A stretch of DNA of 64,000 bases, taken from CBDCZI01 sp965224495. GTDB lineage: Bacteria; Bacteroidota; Bacteroidia; Cytophagales; JAAEPT01. The translations under genes were made by a program, and so were the position numbers. The DNA is taken from the NCBI GenBank assembly GCA_965224495.1, contig CBDCZI010000017.1:1-64000 (forward strand), given 5' to 3'. The notes beneath the pieces are model-generated. The model worked only from the letters and a program-made list of their open reading frames with translations. It had not been told where the DNA came from and made no database searches. Shown piece by piece: positions 45,586 to 54,454 of the stretch; positions within the stretch are counted from its first letter, which is position 1; each line of letters starts with the position of its first letter.

Positions 45586-45616
45586 AAAAGGGCTACCGTT
45601 AACGATAGCCCTTTTT
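45585..45616. terminator. Bidirectional terminator after rnhA
   Basis: AAAAAGGGCTA (45585-45595) pairs with TAGCCCTTTTT (45606-45616); the inner CGTTAACG is also self-complementary. A- and T-runs serve both convergent genes. Confidence 0.9.
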
Positions 45617-45636
45617 ATTAACGAAGAATAGATTCT

Positions 45637-46455
45637 CTATTTTTCTATACGTACATCCATTTGAGGGAACGGAATAGAGATACCTGCTTTATCTAAAGCT
45701 TCTTTTCCCTCTTCCATTACATCGAAATAAACATCCCAATAATGCTCTGGTGCTGAGTACGAACGAACAGATAAGTTAATTGAACTATCTCCTAACTCAT
45801 TTACCCCAACAAAAGGAGCTGGTGTTTTTAAGACTTTAGCATGACCTACCATCACTTCCATCAATACTTTTCTTGCTTCTTTAATACTCGAATCATACGA
45901 AATACCAAAAGCCAAATCTACACGAATCAACCCTTCGTTTGTGTAGTTTGTAATATTCCCGTTGCTAATCGCTCCGTTAGGAATAATTACCGTCTTGTTT
46001 TCTGGAGTCAAAAGAACAGTAACAAAAATTTGAATCTCTTTTACTACACCTAACTCGCCTTGTGCTTCAATCAAATCACCTGTTTTGTAAGGTTTGAATA
46101 ACAAAATCAACACACCACCTGCAAAATTAGATAATGTACCTTGAAGAGCCATTCCTACAGCCAAACCTGCTGCCCCTAACAACGCTATAAATGAAGTTGT
46201 AGCAATCCCTAAGCTCGTTGCAATACTAATAAATAATAAAGCATTCAATAAAACAGATACTAAACTACTTAAGAAACCTCTTAACGAAGAGTCAACATCT
46301 CTTTTTTCTAAAACTTTACTTAGTAATTTCGTAGCCTTTCCTATTATCCACCTACCGACGATAAAGGTTACTAAAGCAATCAATACCTTAGGTCCATACT
46401 CTACAGCCATTTCAATGACTTTATCTTTGTAAACACTTAATCCTTGTAAATCCAT
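45637..46455 (-). CDS. Small-conductance mechanosensitive channel, MscS family
   Basis: A 272-residue protein with three transmembrane helices (about residues 22-42, 62-88 and 92-112). The pore-lining third helix is Gly/Ala-rich (LLGAAGLAVGMALQGTLSNF), then the MscS beta domain (FKPYKTGDLIEAQGELGVVK, TVIIPNGAISNGNITNYT). It would open under membrane tension to release solutes. I start at the ATG at 46455 (MDLQGLSVYKD); the frame stays open upstream to 46611, but that part overlaps the next gene and does not fit the family. Length suits a minimal MscS. Confidence 0.93.
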   Translation of the reverse strand: MDLQGLSVYKDKVIEMAVEYGPKVLIALVTFIVGRWIIGKATKLLSKVLEKRDVDSSLRGFLSSLVSVLLNALLFISIATSLGIATTSFIALLGAAGLAVGMALQGTLSNFAGGVLILLFKPYKTGDLIEAQGELGVVKEIQIFVTVLLTPENKTVIIPNGAISNGNITNYTNEGLIRVDLAFGISYDSSIKEARKVLMEVMVGHAKVLKTPAPFVGVNELGDSSINLSVRSYSAPEHYWDVYFDVMEEGKEALDKAGISIPFPQMDVRIEK

Positions 46456-46532
46456 AATTATTTCTATTAGTTCGTTGTGATTTTTTATACGTGTAAATTT
46501 AATTACCGCCGACGTAAATAGCAAAAAAAAAG

Positions 46533-47570
46533 CTACCTTACTCTCAAACGTTGACCAACACGTAAAGTTGATCGTGAAGAAATACGGTTCAATCGGGCTA
46601 TCTGTCGCCACGAAACATGGTAACGTCGGGCTATTGCAAATAAGGTATCCCCTCTTCGTACACGGTAATACATACGACGACGCATTTCTCTGATATACTC
46701 AAAGTGTAAAGGTGATAATTCAAATGTTTGGTAACGGATACGGTTATTCGCAAAATCAAACATAATATTAGGGTCAATCGCTTTCCCTCTAAAACGTACT
46801 TCGAAATGTAAGTGAGGACCGGAACTTCGTCCTGTATTTCCTCCCCAACCGACTAAATCACCTGCAGAAACCTTCTGTCCGACTTTAACTAATCGCTTAG
46901 TCATGTGCCCATACAATGTCTCAAAACCATTATGATGACGAACGATTACATAATTACCATACCCTCCTGGGTTGTATTTAGAAACACGAACTACGCCATC
47001 AAAAGTTGAAGTTACCGAGTCACCAATAGACAAACCTAAATCATCTCCATAATGCCATTTGGAACGGCGGTGACCAAACTTAGAAGTCACATGGTGCCCT
47101 TTATGCAAAGGCATAGACCATTGTCTAAAAACCCCAAAGAAATCGGGTACTGTATCGTAAAGTTTGATTTGTAAAGTATCCTTAAACTTTGTTGCGTCAT
47201 AACGGTATGGATCAACACTCATTGAGTCCATACGTGTATAATAAGGATCAATCCCTTGCCAATATAAATTATCAGCATTCATTTTTTTCCCCTGTTCTTT
47301 GTACTTCAACAAAGAGTCTTCTAAATAATCTTGTGAATTAACTGAGCCTGAAAAAGGACTGTTTCGTTCTTTCGTAGAGTTTTTTCTTGGTTTTACCCTC
47401 GCTTGTTCTAATTCAATTTCTTCTTCAAATAAAACAGCAGAAGTATCCAACAACACAGAATTTTCTTTATGTTGCCTGTACTTTTTCTTAAGCGAATCTC
47501 TTCTGCTTTGAGCAAAAGAGGCGGTTAAAAAGCAAGAGAATAAAATTAATATCGTATAACGTAAACTGAT
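46533..47570 (-). CDS. M23 family metallopeptidase with C-terminal LysM domain
   Basis: The protein has a peptidase M23 (LytM) domain with metal ligands in HKGHHVTSKFGHRRSKWHYG (His, and Asp in GDDLGL), YGHM and GPHLHFEVRF, then a C-terminal LysM (YRVRRGDTLFAIARRYHVSW) for peptidoglycan binding. It should trim peptidoglycan crosslinks in the periplasm. The first canonical start is GTG at 47456, but the frame is open upstream to 47585 and encodes a clear signal peptide (SLRYTILILFSCFLTASFAQ). No ATG, GTG or TTG precedes it; an ATC at 47570 stands where the start should be. I therefore extend to 47570 and flag it: a rare start codon or a base error. Confidence 0.8.
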   Translation of the reverse strand: MSLRYTILILFSCFLTASFAQSRRDSLKKKYRQHKENSVLLDTSAVLFEEEIELEQARVKPRKNSTKERNSPFSGSVNSQDYLEDSLLKYKEQGKKMNADNLYWQGIDPYYTRMDSMSVDPYRYDATKFKDTLQIKLYDTVPDFFGVFRQWSMPLHKGHHVTSKFGHRRSKWHYGDDLGLSIGDSVTSTFDGVVRVSKYNPGGYGNYVIVRHHNGFETLYGHMTKRLVKVGQKVSAGDLVGWGGNTGRSSGPHLHFEVRFRGKAIDPNIMFDFANNRIRYQTFELSPLHFEYIREMRRRMYYRVRRGDTLFAIARRYHVSWRQIARLNRISSRSTLRVGQRLRVR

Positions 47571-47594
47571 AACTAAAGGAGATAATTAGTATAA

Positions 47595-47635
47595 AAAAAA
47601 CGTCTTACTTTAGACAATAAAGCAAGACGTTTTTT
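47595..47635 (-). terminator. Terminator after trxB
   Basis: AAAAAACGTCTT (47595-47606) pairs with AAGACGTTTTTT (47624-47635), with a further inner stem CTTTA/TAAAG; the T-run is on the minus strand two bases past the trxB stop. Confidence 0.88.
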
Positions 47636-47636
47636 A

Positions 47637-48572
47637 TTAAAATTGTTTTTCTTGTAAAAATCTTTCTGCATCTAAAGCTGCCATACAACCTGTACCTGCT
47701 GCTGTTACAGCCTGTCTGTAAATTGTATCCTGTACATCTCCACAAGCATAAACACCTGTAATATTTGTATTTGTTGTACCAGGAGTGGTATTAATGTAAC
47801 CTTGATTATCCAAATCAATTTGCCCTACAAATACATCCGTATTTGGCTTGTGACCAATCGCTACGAAAAACCCCTGTACATCGTACTCCGTCAATTCTCC
47901 TGAAATACGGTTCTTGATTCTCATACCAACAACCTCTTCTTCTCCTAAAATATCATCCGTTTCAGAGTTCCAAAGAATTTCAATATTCTTCACATCTTCT
48001 ACACGCTGTTGCATAATTTTAGAAGCTCTCATTTCATCTCTTCGAACAACTAAGTAAACTTTTTCACATATATTAGAAAGGTAAACAGCTTCTTCTGCCG
48101 CTGTATCTCCTCCTCCAACTACCGCTACAACTTTTCCTTTATAAAAGAAACCATCACATACAGCACAAGCAGAAACACCACCTCCTAGTTTAAATTTATC
48201 CTCAGAAGGTAAACCTAACCATTTGGCTGATGCACCTGTAGAAATAATAACCGTGTCCGCTGTGATTTCTGTTGTTTCATCAACAATTACTTTTTTAGGC
48301 GTTGCTTCTAAATCTACTTTCGTAATCACACCGTAACGAGCATCTGTTCCAAAACGAACAGCCTGTTCTTGTAAATCAACCATCATTTGTTGACCATTTA
48401 CTCCTTGTGGATAACCAGGGAAATTTTCGACGTCATTAGTAATCGTTAACTGACCTCCAGGCTGAGCTCCTTGGTACAAAACAGGCTCTAAACCTGCTCT
48501 TGAAGCGTAAATCGCTGCCGTATATCCCGCAGGACCTGAACCAATAATCAATACTTTAATATGCTCTGCCAT
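47637..48572 (-). CDS. trxB: Thioredoxin reductase
   Basis: TrxB transfers electrons from NADPH through FAD to thioredoxin, which in turn supplies NrdA. The 311-residue protein has the FAD motif IIGSGPAGYTAAIYASRAG near residue 8, the redox pair in SACAVCDGFFYKG (about 134-141), the NADPH motif VAVVGGGDTAAEEAVYLS near 152, and the C-terminal GVYACGDVQDTIYRQAVTAA. Length is typical of the low-molecular-weight type. Flanked by terminators on both sides of the minus-strand neighbours, so probably monocistronic. Confidence 0.97.
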   Translation of the reverse strand: MAEHIKVLIIGSGPAGYTAAIYASRAGLEPVLYQGAQPGGQLTITNDVENFPGYPQGVNGQQMMVDLQEQAVRFGTDARYGVITKVDLEATPKKVIVDETTEITADTVIISTGASAKWLGLPSEDKFKLGGGVSACAVCDGFFYKGKVVAVVGGGDTAAEEAVYLSNICEKVYLVVRRDEMRASKIMQQRVEDVKNIEILWNSETDDILGEEEVVGMRIKNRISGELTEYDVQGFFVAIGHKPNTDVFVGQIDLDNQGYINTTPGTTNTNITGVYACGDVQDTIYRQAVTAAGTGCMAALDAERFLQEKQF

Positions 48573-48656
48573 GGTATTATTTATTTTCTTAAATGCTATT
48601 TTAACTTTTGTTTAGTTAATTTTAAGTCTATTAAAAATCAACTTTTACAAAAAATA

Positions 48657-48685
48657 AAAAAGACCTTTTACAAAAAGGTCTTTTT
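48657..48685 (-). terminator. Terminator after rpoD
   Basis: AAAAAGACCTTTT and AAAAGGTCTTTTT form a 13-bp stem around loop ACA, with the T-run on the minus strand, 25 bp past the rpoD stop. Confidence 0.9.
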
Positions 48686-48710
48686 TATTCATTTTCTATC
48701 TAAAAAACAA

Positions 48711-49574
48711 TTATCCTAAATAAGGTTTCAACGCCTTACTTCTTGAAGTATGTCTCAATCGTCTAATTGCTTTCTCTTTAATTTGACGAACACGCTCTCG
48801 TGTCAAGTCAAAACGTTCTCCTATTTCTTCCAATGTCATTGGGTGTTCTCCGTTTAGTCCGAAATACAATCCAATTACATCAGCTTCTCTTTGCGTCAAC
48901 GTTGATAAAGCTCTTTGCACTTCTTTACGAAGTGAATCGTCCATCAAACCTGACTCTGGAGAAGTTTCTCCGTTGTTCTCTAATACATCCAATAAAGTAT
49001 TGTCTTCACCTTGAACAAATGGCGCATCCATAGATACATGACGCCCACTAATTTTCATTGTGTCAATTACTTCATTTGTTGTCAATTCAAGCACTTCGGC
49101 TAATTCTTCTGGAGAAGGTTCTCTTTCAAATTTTTGCTCTAAAGAAGAGAAAGTTTTTGATATCTTATTCAAAGACCCTACTCTATTCAAAGGCAAACGA
49201 ACAATACGAGATTGCTCTGCCAATGCTTGTAGAATAGATTGACGAATCCACCAAACGGCATAAGAAATAAACTTAAACCCTCTTGTTTCATCAAATCTTT
49301 GTGCTGCCTTAATCAATCCTAAATTACCCTCATTAATCAAATCACCTAAAGACAATCCTTGATTTTGGTATTGCTTCGACACAGAAACCACAAAACGCAA
49401 GTTTGCTTTTGTTAATTTCTCTAAAGCAAGTTGATCTCCTTGTTTGATACGTTGTGCTAAATACACCTCGTCATCTGGAGTCAACAAATCTACTTTACCA
49501 ATTTCTTGAAGATATTTATCTAGTGATTGACTTTCTCGGTTAGTAATCTGTTTACTAATTTTCAGCTGCCTCAT
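48711..49574 (-). CDS. rpoD: Housekeeping RNA polymerase sigma factor, RpoD/SigA
   Basis: A 287-residue primary sigma factor. Region 1.2 starts SLDKYLQEIGKVDLLTPDDE; region 2 includes LRFVVSVSKQYQNQGLSLGD, LINEGNLGLIKAAQRFD and the -10 helix KFISYAVWWIRQSILQALAE; region 3 follows; region 4 ends TLEEIGERFDLTRERVRQIK with the helix-turn-helix. The acidic region 1.1 and non-conserved insert of E. coli RpoD are absent, as is usual for Bacteroidota, whose sigma reads the TTG/TAnnTTTG promoter seen across this window. Monocistronic, with a terminator downstream. Confidence 0.97.
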   Translation of the reverse strand: MRQLKISKQITNRESQSLDKYLQEIGKVDLLTPDDEVYLAQRIKQGDQLALEKLTKANLRFVVSVSKQYQNQGLSLGDLINEGNLGLIKAAQRFDETRGFKFISYAVWWIRQSILQALAEQSRIVRLPLNRVGSLNKISKTFSSLEQKFEREPSPEELAEVLELTTNEVIDTMKISGRHVSMDAPFVQGEDNTLLDVLENNGETSPESGLMDDSLRKEVQRALSTLTQREADVIGLYFGLNGEHPMTLEEIGERFDLTRERVRQIKEKAIRRLRHTSRSKALKPYLG

Positions 49575-49640
49575 TTATCTATATTTAATCTTTTCTAAAT
49601 CTTACTCAATCAATAAACAACATAAACTTATTAAAGTTCA

Positions 49641-51785
49641 TTATTTGTCTGTTGTTTCTCTTTCAGGCTTAGGTAGCAATACCTTTCTTGATAATTTCAA
49701 TTTCCCAGACTTAGGATCGATAGCTACAAGTTTCACCTTGATTTCTTCACCTTCTTCTAATACTTTAGAAACATCTTCTACTTTTTCCCACTTAATTTCA
49801 GATACGTGAAGTAAACCATCTTTACCTGGCATAATCTCAACAAACGCACCATAAGGCATGATTGCTTTAACTTTACCATCGTAAACAACACCGATTTCAG
49901 GTTTAGCTGCAATAGCTAATACTCGTTTCAATGCCAATTTAACACTTGCTCCATTTTTACCGAAAATAGATACTTTAGCGTTATCTTCTAACTCCTCTAA
50001 AGTAACGGTAGCTTCAGATTCTTTTTGAATTTCTTGAATCACTTTTCCTCCAGGTCCTATTACCGCTCCTATCATATCTTTATCAATAAAGATTTGTTCG
50101 ATACGTGGTGCTGAATCTCTCATTTCTGATCTAGGCTCAGAGATTGTTTCCTTGATTTTATCTAGGATATGTAAACGTCCTGCTCTTGCTTGCATCAATG
50201 CTTCAGTCAAGATTTCGTAAGGTAATCCGTCCACTTTGATATCCATTTGACAAGCAGTAATACCTTTAGTTGTACCAGTTACTTTAAAATCCATATCTCC
50301 TAAGTGATCTTCATCTCCTAATATATCAGATAAAATAGCATATTTCTTTGTTACAGGGTCTAAAATTAATCCCATTGCAATACCAGAAACAGGTGCTTTA
50401 ATTGGAATACCAGCATCCATTAATGACAATGTAGCCGCACAAACTGTTGCCATTGAAGACGAACCATTTGATTCTAAGATATCAGAAACTACACGGATTG
50501 TGTAAGGGTTATCTTCATCTGCAGGCATTACTTTTTTGATTGCTCTGTAAGCTAAGTTACCGTGACCAACTTCACGACGACCTGGTCCTCTATTAGGACG
50601 AACTTCACCAGTTGAAAAACCAGGGAAATTGTAATGTAATATGAATTTATTGAATGATTTACCAGTAGTAGCTGCATCAGTCATCTGTTCATCTAACTTT
50701 GTTCCCAAAGTTACAGAAGTCAATGATTGTGTTTCTCCACGAGTAAATACTGCCGATCCGTGAGCAGATGGTAAATAACCAATTTCTGACCAAATAGGGC
50801 GAATTTCATCTAATTGACGACCATCTAAACGAATTCTTGTTGCTAATACGTGATCTCTCACACATTTTTTCTTCAACGAACCGTAATATTTATTAACCAA
50901 TCCGCCGTCTAATTCAGCATCTTCTCCTTGAGCTTCAACCCATCCTTTGATGATATCACCAAATTTAGTTGATCTCACATCTTTATTTGTAGAATGTAAC
51001 GCAACAACAGCCGTTACATCATCAGCTAAATCAGCAAAAATCTTAGCTTTTAATTCTTCGTCATTGTCTTCATGACAATACGTTCTTTTTTCAGTTGACC
51101 CAACAGCAGTTTCTAATTCTTTTTGAATAGCACATTGCGCCTTGATGACATCGTGAGCAGCTTTCAATGCTTCGATCATTTCCTCTTCAGAAACTTCATC
51201 CATCTCACCTTCTACCATCATAATGTTATCTGCATCAGCTGCAACTAACAAATCTAAATCAGCAGACTCTAATGCTTCGGGTGATGGGTTAACCACCAAT
51301 TCTCCATTAATTCTTGCAACTCTTGCTTCTGAGATAGGTCCTCCAAAAGGAATATCAGAAACAGCTAAAGCAGCAGAAGCAGCAAGTGCTGCCAATGTAT
51401 CTGGCTTAACTTCTGGGTCATGAGAAATTAACGACACCATGATTTGTGTATCAGAATGATAATCCGATGGAAACAAAGGACGTAATGCACGGTCAATTAA
51501 ACGTGATATCAAAATTTCGTGATCAGACAAACGACCTTCTCTTTTCAAGAACCCTCCTGGTATTCTACCTGCAGAAGCAAACTTCTCTTGGTAATCTACC
51601 GACATTGGCAAGAAATCAACTCCTGATTTAGCATCTTTAGAAGACACTACAGTTGCTAATAACATTGCATTTCCTTGACGAACTACTACAGAACCGTCTG
51701 CTTGTTTTGCAAGTTTACCCGTTTCGATAGTGATCTCTTGACCACTAGGTAACTTAACTGATTTTGATATTGCGTTAAATGACAT
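49641..51785 (-). CDS. pnp: Polyribonucleotide nucleotidyltransferase (PNPase)
   Basis: PNPase degrades RNA 3' to 5' with phosphate and can add tails. The 714-residue protein shows two RNase PH domains (DFLPMSVDYQEKFASAGRIP; FILHYNFPGFSTGEVRPNRG with the catalytic VTGTTKGITACQMDIKVDGL), a KH domain (MIGAVIGPGGKVIQEIQKES, about 565-620) and an S1 domain (MPYGAFVEIMPGKDGLLHVS, about 640-705). It follows rpsO on the same strand with a hairpin between, the same rpsO-pnp order as in many bacteria, where processing of that junction controls pnp. Confidence 0.97.
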   Translation of the reverse strand: MSFNAISKSVKLPSGQEITIETGKLAKQADGSVVVRQGNAMLLATVVSSKDAKSGVDFLPMSVDYQEKFASAGRIPGGFLKREGRLSDHEILISRLIDRALRPLFPSDYHSDTQIMVSLISHDPEVKPDTLAALAASAALAVSDIPFGGPISEARVARINGELVVNPSPEALESADLDLLVAADADNIMMVEGEMDEVSEEEMIEALKAAHDVIKAQCAIQKELETAVGSTEKRTYCHEDNDEELKAKIFADLADDVTAVVALHSTNKDVRSTKFGDIIKGWVEAQGEDAELDGGLVNKYYGSLKKKCVRDHVLATRIRLDGRQLDEIRPIWSEIGYLPSAHGSAVFTRGETQSLTSVTLGTKLDEQMTDAATTGKSFNKFILHYNFPGFSTGEVRPNRGPGRREVGHGNLAYRAIKKVMPADEDNPYTIRVVSDILESNGSSSMATVCAATLSLMDAGIPIKAPVSGIAMGLILDPVTKKYAILSDILGDEDHLGDMDFKVTGTTKGITACQMDIKVDGLPYEILTEALMQARAGRLHILDKIKETISEPRSEMRDSAPRIEQIFIDKDMIGAVIGPGGKVIQEIQKESEATVTLEELEDNAKVSIFGKNGASVKLALKRVLAIAAKPEIGVVYDGKVKAIMPYGAFVEIMPGKDGLLHVSEIKWEKVEDVSKVLEEGEEIKVKLVAIDPKSGKLKLSRKVLLPKPERETTDK

Positions 51786-51860
51786 TACTATTTTCTTTAA
51801 ACTCCTTACTTTATTATAAGAAGCGGTTTATATATAAAAACAAAGTTGCGTAAAGCAAAA

Positions 51861-51882
51861 AAGGGAACCAATTGGTTCCCTT
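51861..51882 (-). terminator. Hairpin between rpsO and pnp
   Basis: A 22-bp perfect palindrome built on AAGGGAACCAA, followed by TTTT on the minus strand, six bases after the rpsO stop. It may terminate or be a processing site that lets pnp be read through. Confidence 0.8.
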
Positions 51883-51887
51883 AAAAA

Positions 51888-52163
51888 TTATTTTCTTAAG
51901 TTCAAATCCTTAAGGACCGCTCTGTATCTTTCGACATCATTCTTAGCTAAGTAATCTAAGAATCTTCTTCTCTTACCTACTAATTTAAGTAAACCTAAAC
52001 GACAAGCATGATCTTGTTTGTTTTCTCTTAAGTGCTCTGTTAAGTGAGCGATTCTGTAAGTAAACAACCCAATTTGTGCTTCTGGAGACCCAGTGTCTGT
52101 TGTTTTCTTAGCTACTCCGTGAGATTTAAATAAATCTTGTTTTTTCTCTACTGATAAATACAT
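51888..52163 (-). CDS. rpsO: 30S ribosomal protein S15
   Basis: A 91-residue S15 that binds the 16S rRNA central domain. Recognisable segments are TDTGSPEAQIGLFTYRIAHL, EHLRENKQDHACRLGLLKLV and GKRRRFLDYLAKNDVERYRA. Length is close to the normal 89. A promoter lies upstream (52200-52231) and pnp follows after a hairpin. Confidence 0.97.
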   Translation of the reverse strand: MYLSVEKKQDLFKSHGVAKKTTDTGSPEAQIGLFTYRIAHLTEHLRENKQDHACRLGLLKLVGKRRRFLDYLAKNDVERYRAVLKDLNLRK

Positions 52164-52199
52164 ATGTATATCTTATTTCAATTCTTCTATTTCGAAATA

Positions 52200-52231
52200 C
52201 AAAGATAAGGATTTGTATCACACCTACACAA
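52200..52231 (-). promoter_or_regulatory. Promoter of rpsO
   Basis: On the minus strand TTG at 52229-52231, 21 bp, then TATCTTTG at 52200-52207. It overlaps the end of the lptF/G-like gene and precedes the rpsO ATG by 36 bp. Confidence 0.55.
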
Positions 52232-53702
52232 CCTTTTTAAATAATTTATTGAAAAAAGTTTTAATTCCACTCAAATCAAATAAGTCCGAATCATTTCTTG
52301 CCTGATACAAAAAGAAGATAGCTATTGGCGCCATCAATGCAAACGGACCCCAAATCCCTTCACTAGGCGTCATCCCTCCTGACCGAACTACCCTTTCACC
52401 ATAAACAGTCAACACATAATAAATGATAAAGAAAATCACCGTCATCAAGACGGGGTACCCTAAACCACCTTTTTTAACAATCGCCCCAACGGGAGCCCCC
52501 AACAAAAACATCAAAATACAAGATATCGCTCCCGCATATTTTTTCAATTTATAGACCGTAAAGCTATTTATGTCTTCTTGTACATTTTTTATAGACCGCT
52601 GTTTACCTTCTACCTGATGTTTTATATTCGACGTGCGATTCATCGCATTCACCAACACTCTAGGTTTATCTTTTTTACTTAGAGTCAATTTCCTCAAACT
52701 CGAAGAGGCTACAACCGTCGAATCATCAAACACGCCATACCTAAAGAACCGCTTCGCATTCTCTACTAATTCAACACCTCGCTCCTTTTGCAATATACGC
52801 AACGAATCTATATCCTTATTAAGCTGCCCGACAGTCCTCATACGTCTATCCCTAGCAAACAATTCTTCAGGCGTTTCATTCATAGAAAACGAGGACAAAT
52901 CAAACACCATCTTTGTTTTTGAAAAAGAAGAACGAATATAATTGTCATCCGCCTTAAAATCTCCCTCCATATAATCACTATACCTTACTCCTTTATATAG
53001 TTCAAATACCAAAAAACGTTTATCATCCGAAATACTCATACGTCCAGAGTCAGCCAAAACCAGGTTTGTTTTCCCTCTATTATCACTATGGTCATAAATC
53101 TGAATCGCCCCAAGTGTTTCACCATCCTTATGCTTTTTATCTACATAAATACTATAATTAGGTATTTCATTGTAATAAATACCTTGCTTAATATCCAATG
53201 CTGGTTTCGTTTTTTTAATATCATACATTAGACTATAAGCCTTCAAATTTAGCTTGGGCAATAATAAATCACTAAAATAGAATAACCCGACCGAAAGCAA
53301 CATTACAATAACGAATACAGGTGTCAAAATTCGTAACAAAGAAATACCAGCAGATTTAATAGCCGTCAACTCATTATGTTGACCTAAATTACCATAAGTC
53401 ATCAATGCCGAAAACATTATCGCCAAAGGCAACGACTGAGGCATCATATTAAAACTAAAATAAAAGAATAACTCACCAAACTTCGCTAACGAAATATCTT
53501 TACCAGCCATTTCATCGACATATTTCATCAGGTATTGCACCAAAAAAATAAAAGTCACCACCGAAAAAGTTATCAAAAACGGTCCAAAAAACATTTTCAA
53601 TATCAGTTTATCTATCTTCTTAAGACCTAATTGCCACAAGACAAGTAACACAAGGACAAATCCCCCTAAAATTTTAAGTAAAATCTCTAATTCTTCATTC
53701 AT
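52224..53702 (-). CDS. LptF/LptG family permease of the lipopolysaccharide export system
   Basis: A 492-residue YjgP/YjgQ-type protein. The usual start of the family, KKIDKLILKMFFGPFLITFS, is here at residue 28; before it is one extra hydrophobic segment (LLKILGGFVLVLLVLWQLG). Transmembrane helices follow near 40-62, 75-98 and 122-145. A large periplasmic beta-jellyroll spans about 155-380 (YYNEIPNYSIYVDKKHKDGE, FLVFELYKGVRYSDY), and three more helices close the protein. With LptB it extracts lipopolysaccharide from the inner membrane. Bacteroidota often carry one such gene doing LptF or LptG duty, and I cannot tell which. Confidence 0.9.
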   Translation of the reverse strand: MNEELEILLKILGGFVLVLLVLWQLGLKKIDKLILKMFFGPFLITFSVVTFIFLVQYLMKYVDEMAGKDISLAKFGELFFYFSFNMMPQSLPLAIMFSALMTYGNLGQHNELTAIKSAGISLLRILTPVFVIVMLLSVGLFYFSDLLLPKLNLKAYSLMYDIKKTKPALDIKQGIYYNEIPNYSIYVDKKHKDGETLGAIQIYDHSDNRGKTNLVLADSGRMSISDDKRFLVFELYKGVRYSDYMEGDFKADDNYIRSSFSKTKMVFDLSSFSMNETPEELFARDRRMRTVGQLNKDIDSLRILQKERGVELVENAKRFFRYGVFDDSTVVASSSLRKLTLSKKDKPRVLVNAMNRTSNIKHQVEGKQRSIKNVQEDINSFTVYKLKKYAGAISCILMFLLGAPVGAIVKKGGLGYPVLMTVIFFIIYYVLTVYGERVVRSGGMTPSEGIWGPFALMAPIAIFFLYQARNDSDLFDLSGIKTFFNKLFKKVV

Positions 53703-53839
53703 ACTACCACGAATTTATAAAAAATTCACCACTCAAAGTTTACTACACACAACTATTTTATAAATCTACTCACAAAATGAACTTCCAAACCCAAAGAAAC
53801 ACCTTTTAACTACTTCTACTCATCAAAAAAAAGCACAAA

Positions 53840-53870
53840 AAAAAGTCTAACAGAAACTGTTAGACTTTTT
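53840..53870 (-). terminator. Terminator downstream of the tRNA pair
   Basis: A 14-bp stem (AAAAAGTCTAACAG and complement) with loop AAA and a T-run on the minus strand, nine bases past the tRNA-Gly 3' end. Confidence 0.88.
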
Positions 53871-53878
53871 AAAAAGAG

Positions 53879-53951
53879 AGCGGGCGACTGGGTTCGAACC
53901 TGCGACCTACAGCTTGGAAGGCTGTCGCTCTACCAGCTGAGCTACGCCCGC
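53879..53951 (-). tRNA. tRNA-Gly (anticodon TCC)
   Basis: A 73-nt cloverleaf on the minus strand: acceptor GCGGGCG / CGCCCGC, D-arm AGCTCAGCTGGTAGAGC, anticodon arm ACAGC-CTTCCAA-GCTGT, T-arm GGTTCGAACC. The 3' CCA is not encoded. Second of two tRNAs, likely one transcript with tRNA-Tyr. Confidence 0.96.
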
Positions 53952-53961
53952 TAAAACATGG

Positions 53962-54042
53962 TGGGGAGGGTAGGATTCGAACCTACGAAGCCGAAGCAAC
54001 GGAGTTACAGTCCGTCCCGTTTGACCGCTCTGGAACCTCCCC
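53962..54042 (-). tRNA. tRNA-Tyr (anticodon GTA)
   Basis: An 81-nt class II tRNA on the minus strand: acceptor GGGGAGG / CCTCCCC, anticodon loop with GTA, a long variable arm (GTTGCTTCGGCTTCG region) and T-arm AGGTTCGAATCCT. Ten bases upstream of tRNA-Gly. Confidence 0.96.
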
Positions 54043-54454
54043 AAAGCTTTTAGCGTTTCCCTTATCTCTTTTGTTAAGGGAGTGCAAATATAAGAGTCTT
54101 TTACCCAAACACAAGAATGAACAAACTCTTTTTTAAAAGTTTCTCAAACAAACAACAACAACCTTTTGATAACAAACAAGATAGCCTTTCAAGTAATCTA
54201 CTACTCTTTTTATTTTTTATATAAAACACAAATAAACAACGTAAATATTAAAATTTCACACTAATCAATTCACACCTTATTTAAACAACCCTAACACCTA
54301 TTTACCCATACTTTATTCGGCAAACAAAACATTACGACAAAGGTTTGGTATTCATCACTTTTTGATTCCTCTTTTTCTTTTGTAAAAAACTTGCTTTTTC
54401 GCTTAATACTCACTGCTTTTCAATTAACTTTGTTACTTTATAAATAAGATTTAT
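54043..54454. other. AT-rich intergenic region between tRNA-Tyr and nuoH
   Basis: No coding frame worth reporting. It should hold divergent promoters for the tRNA pair and the nuo operon. TAACTTTG at 54425-54432 is a good -7 box for nuoH, but a TTG at the matching -33 distance is not seen. No hairpin or repeat was found. Confidence 0.5.
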
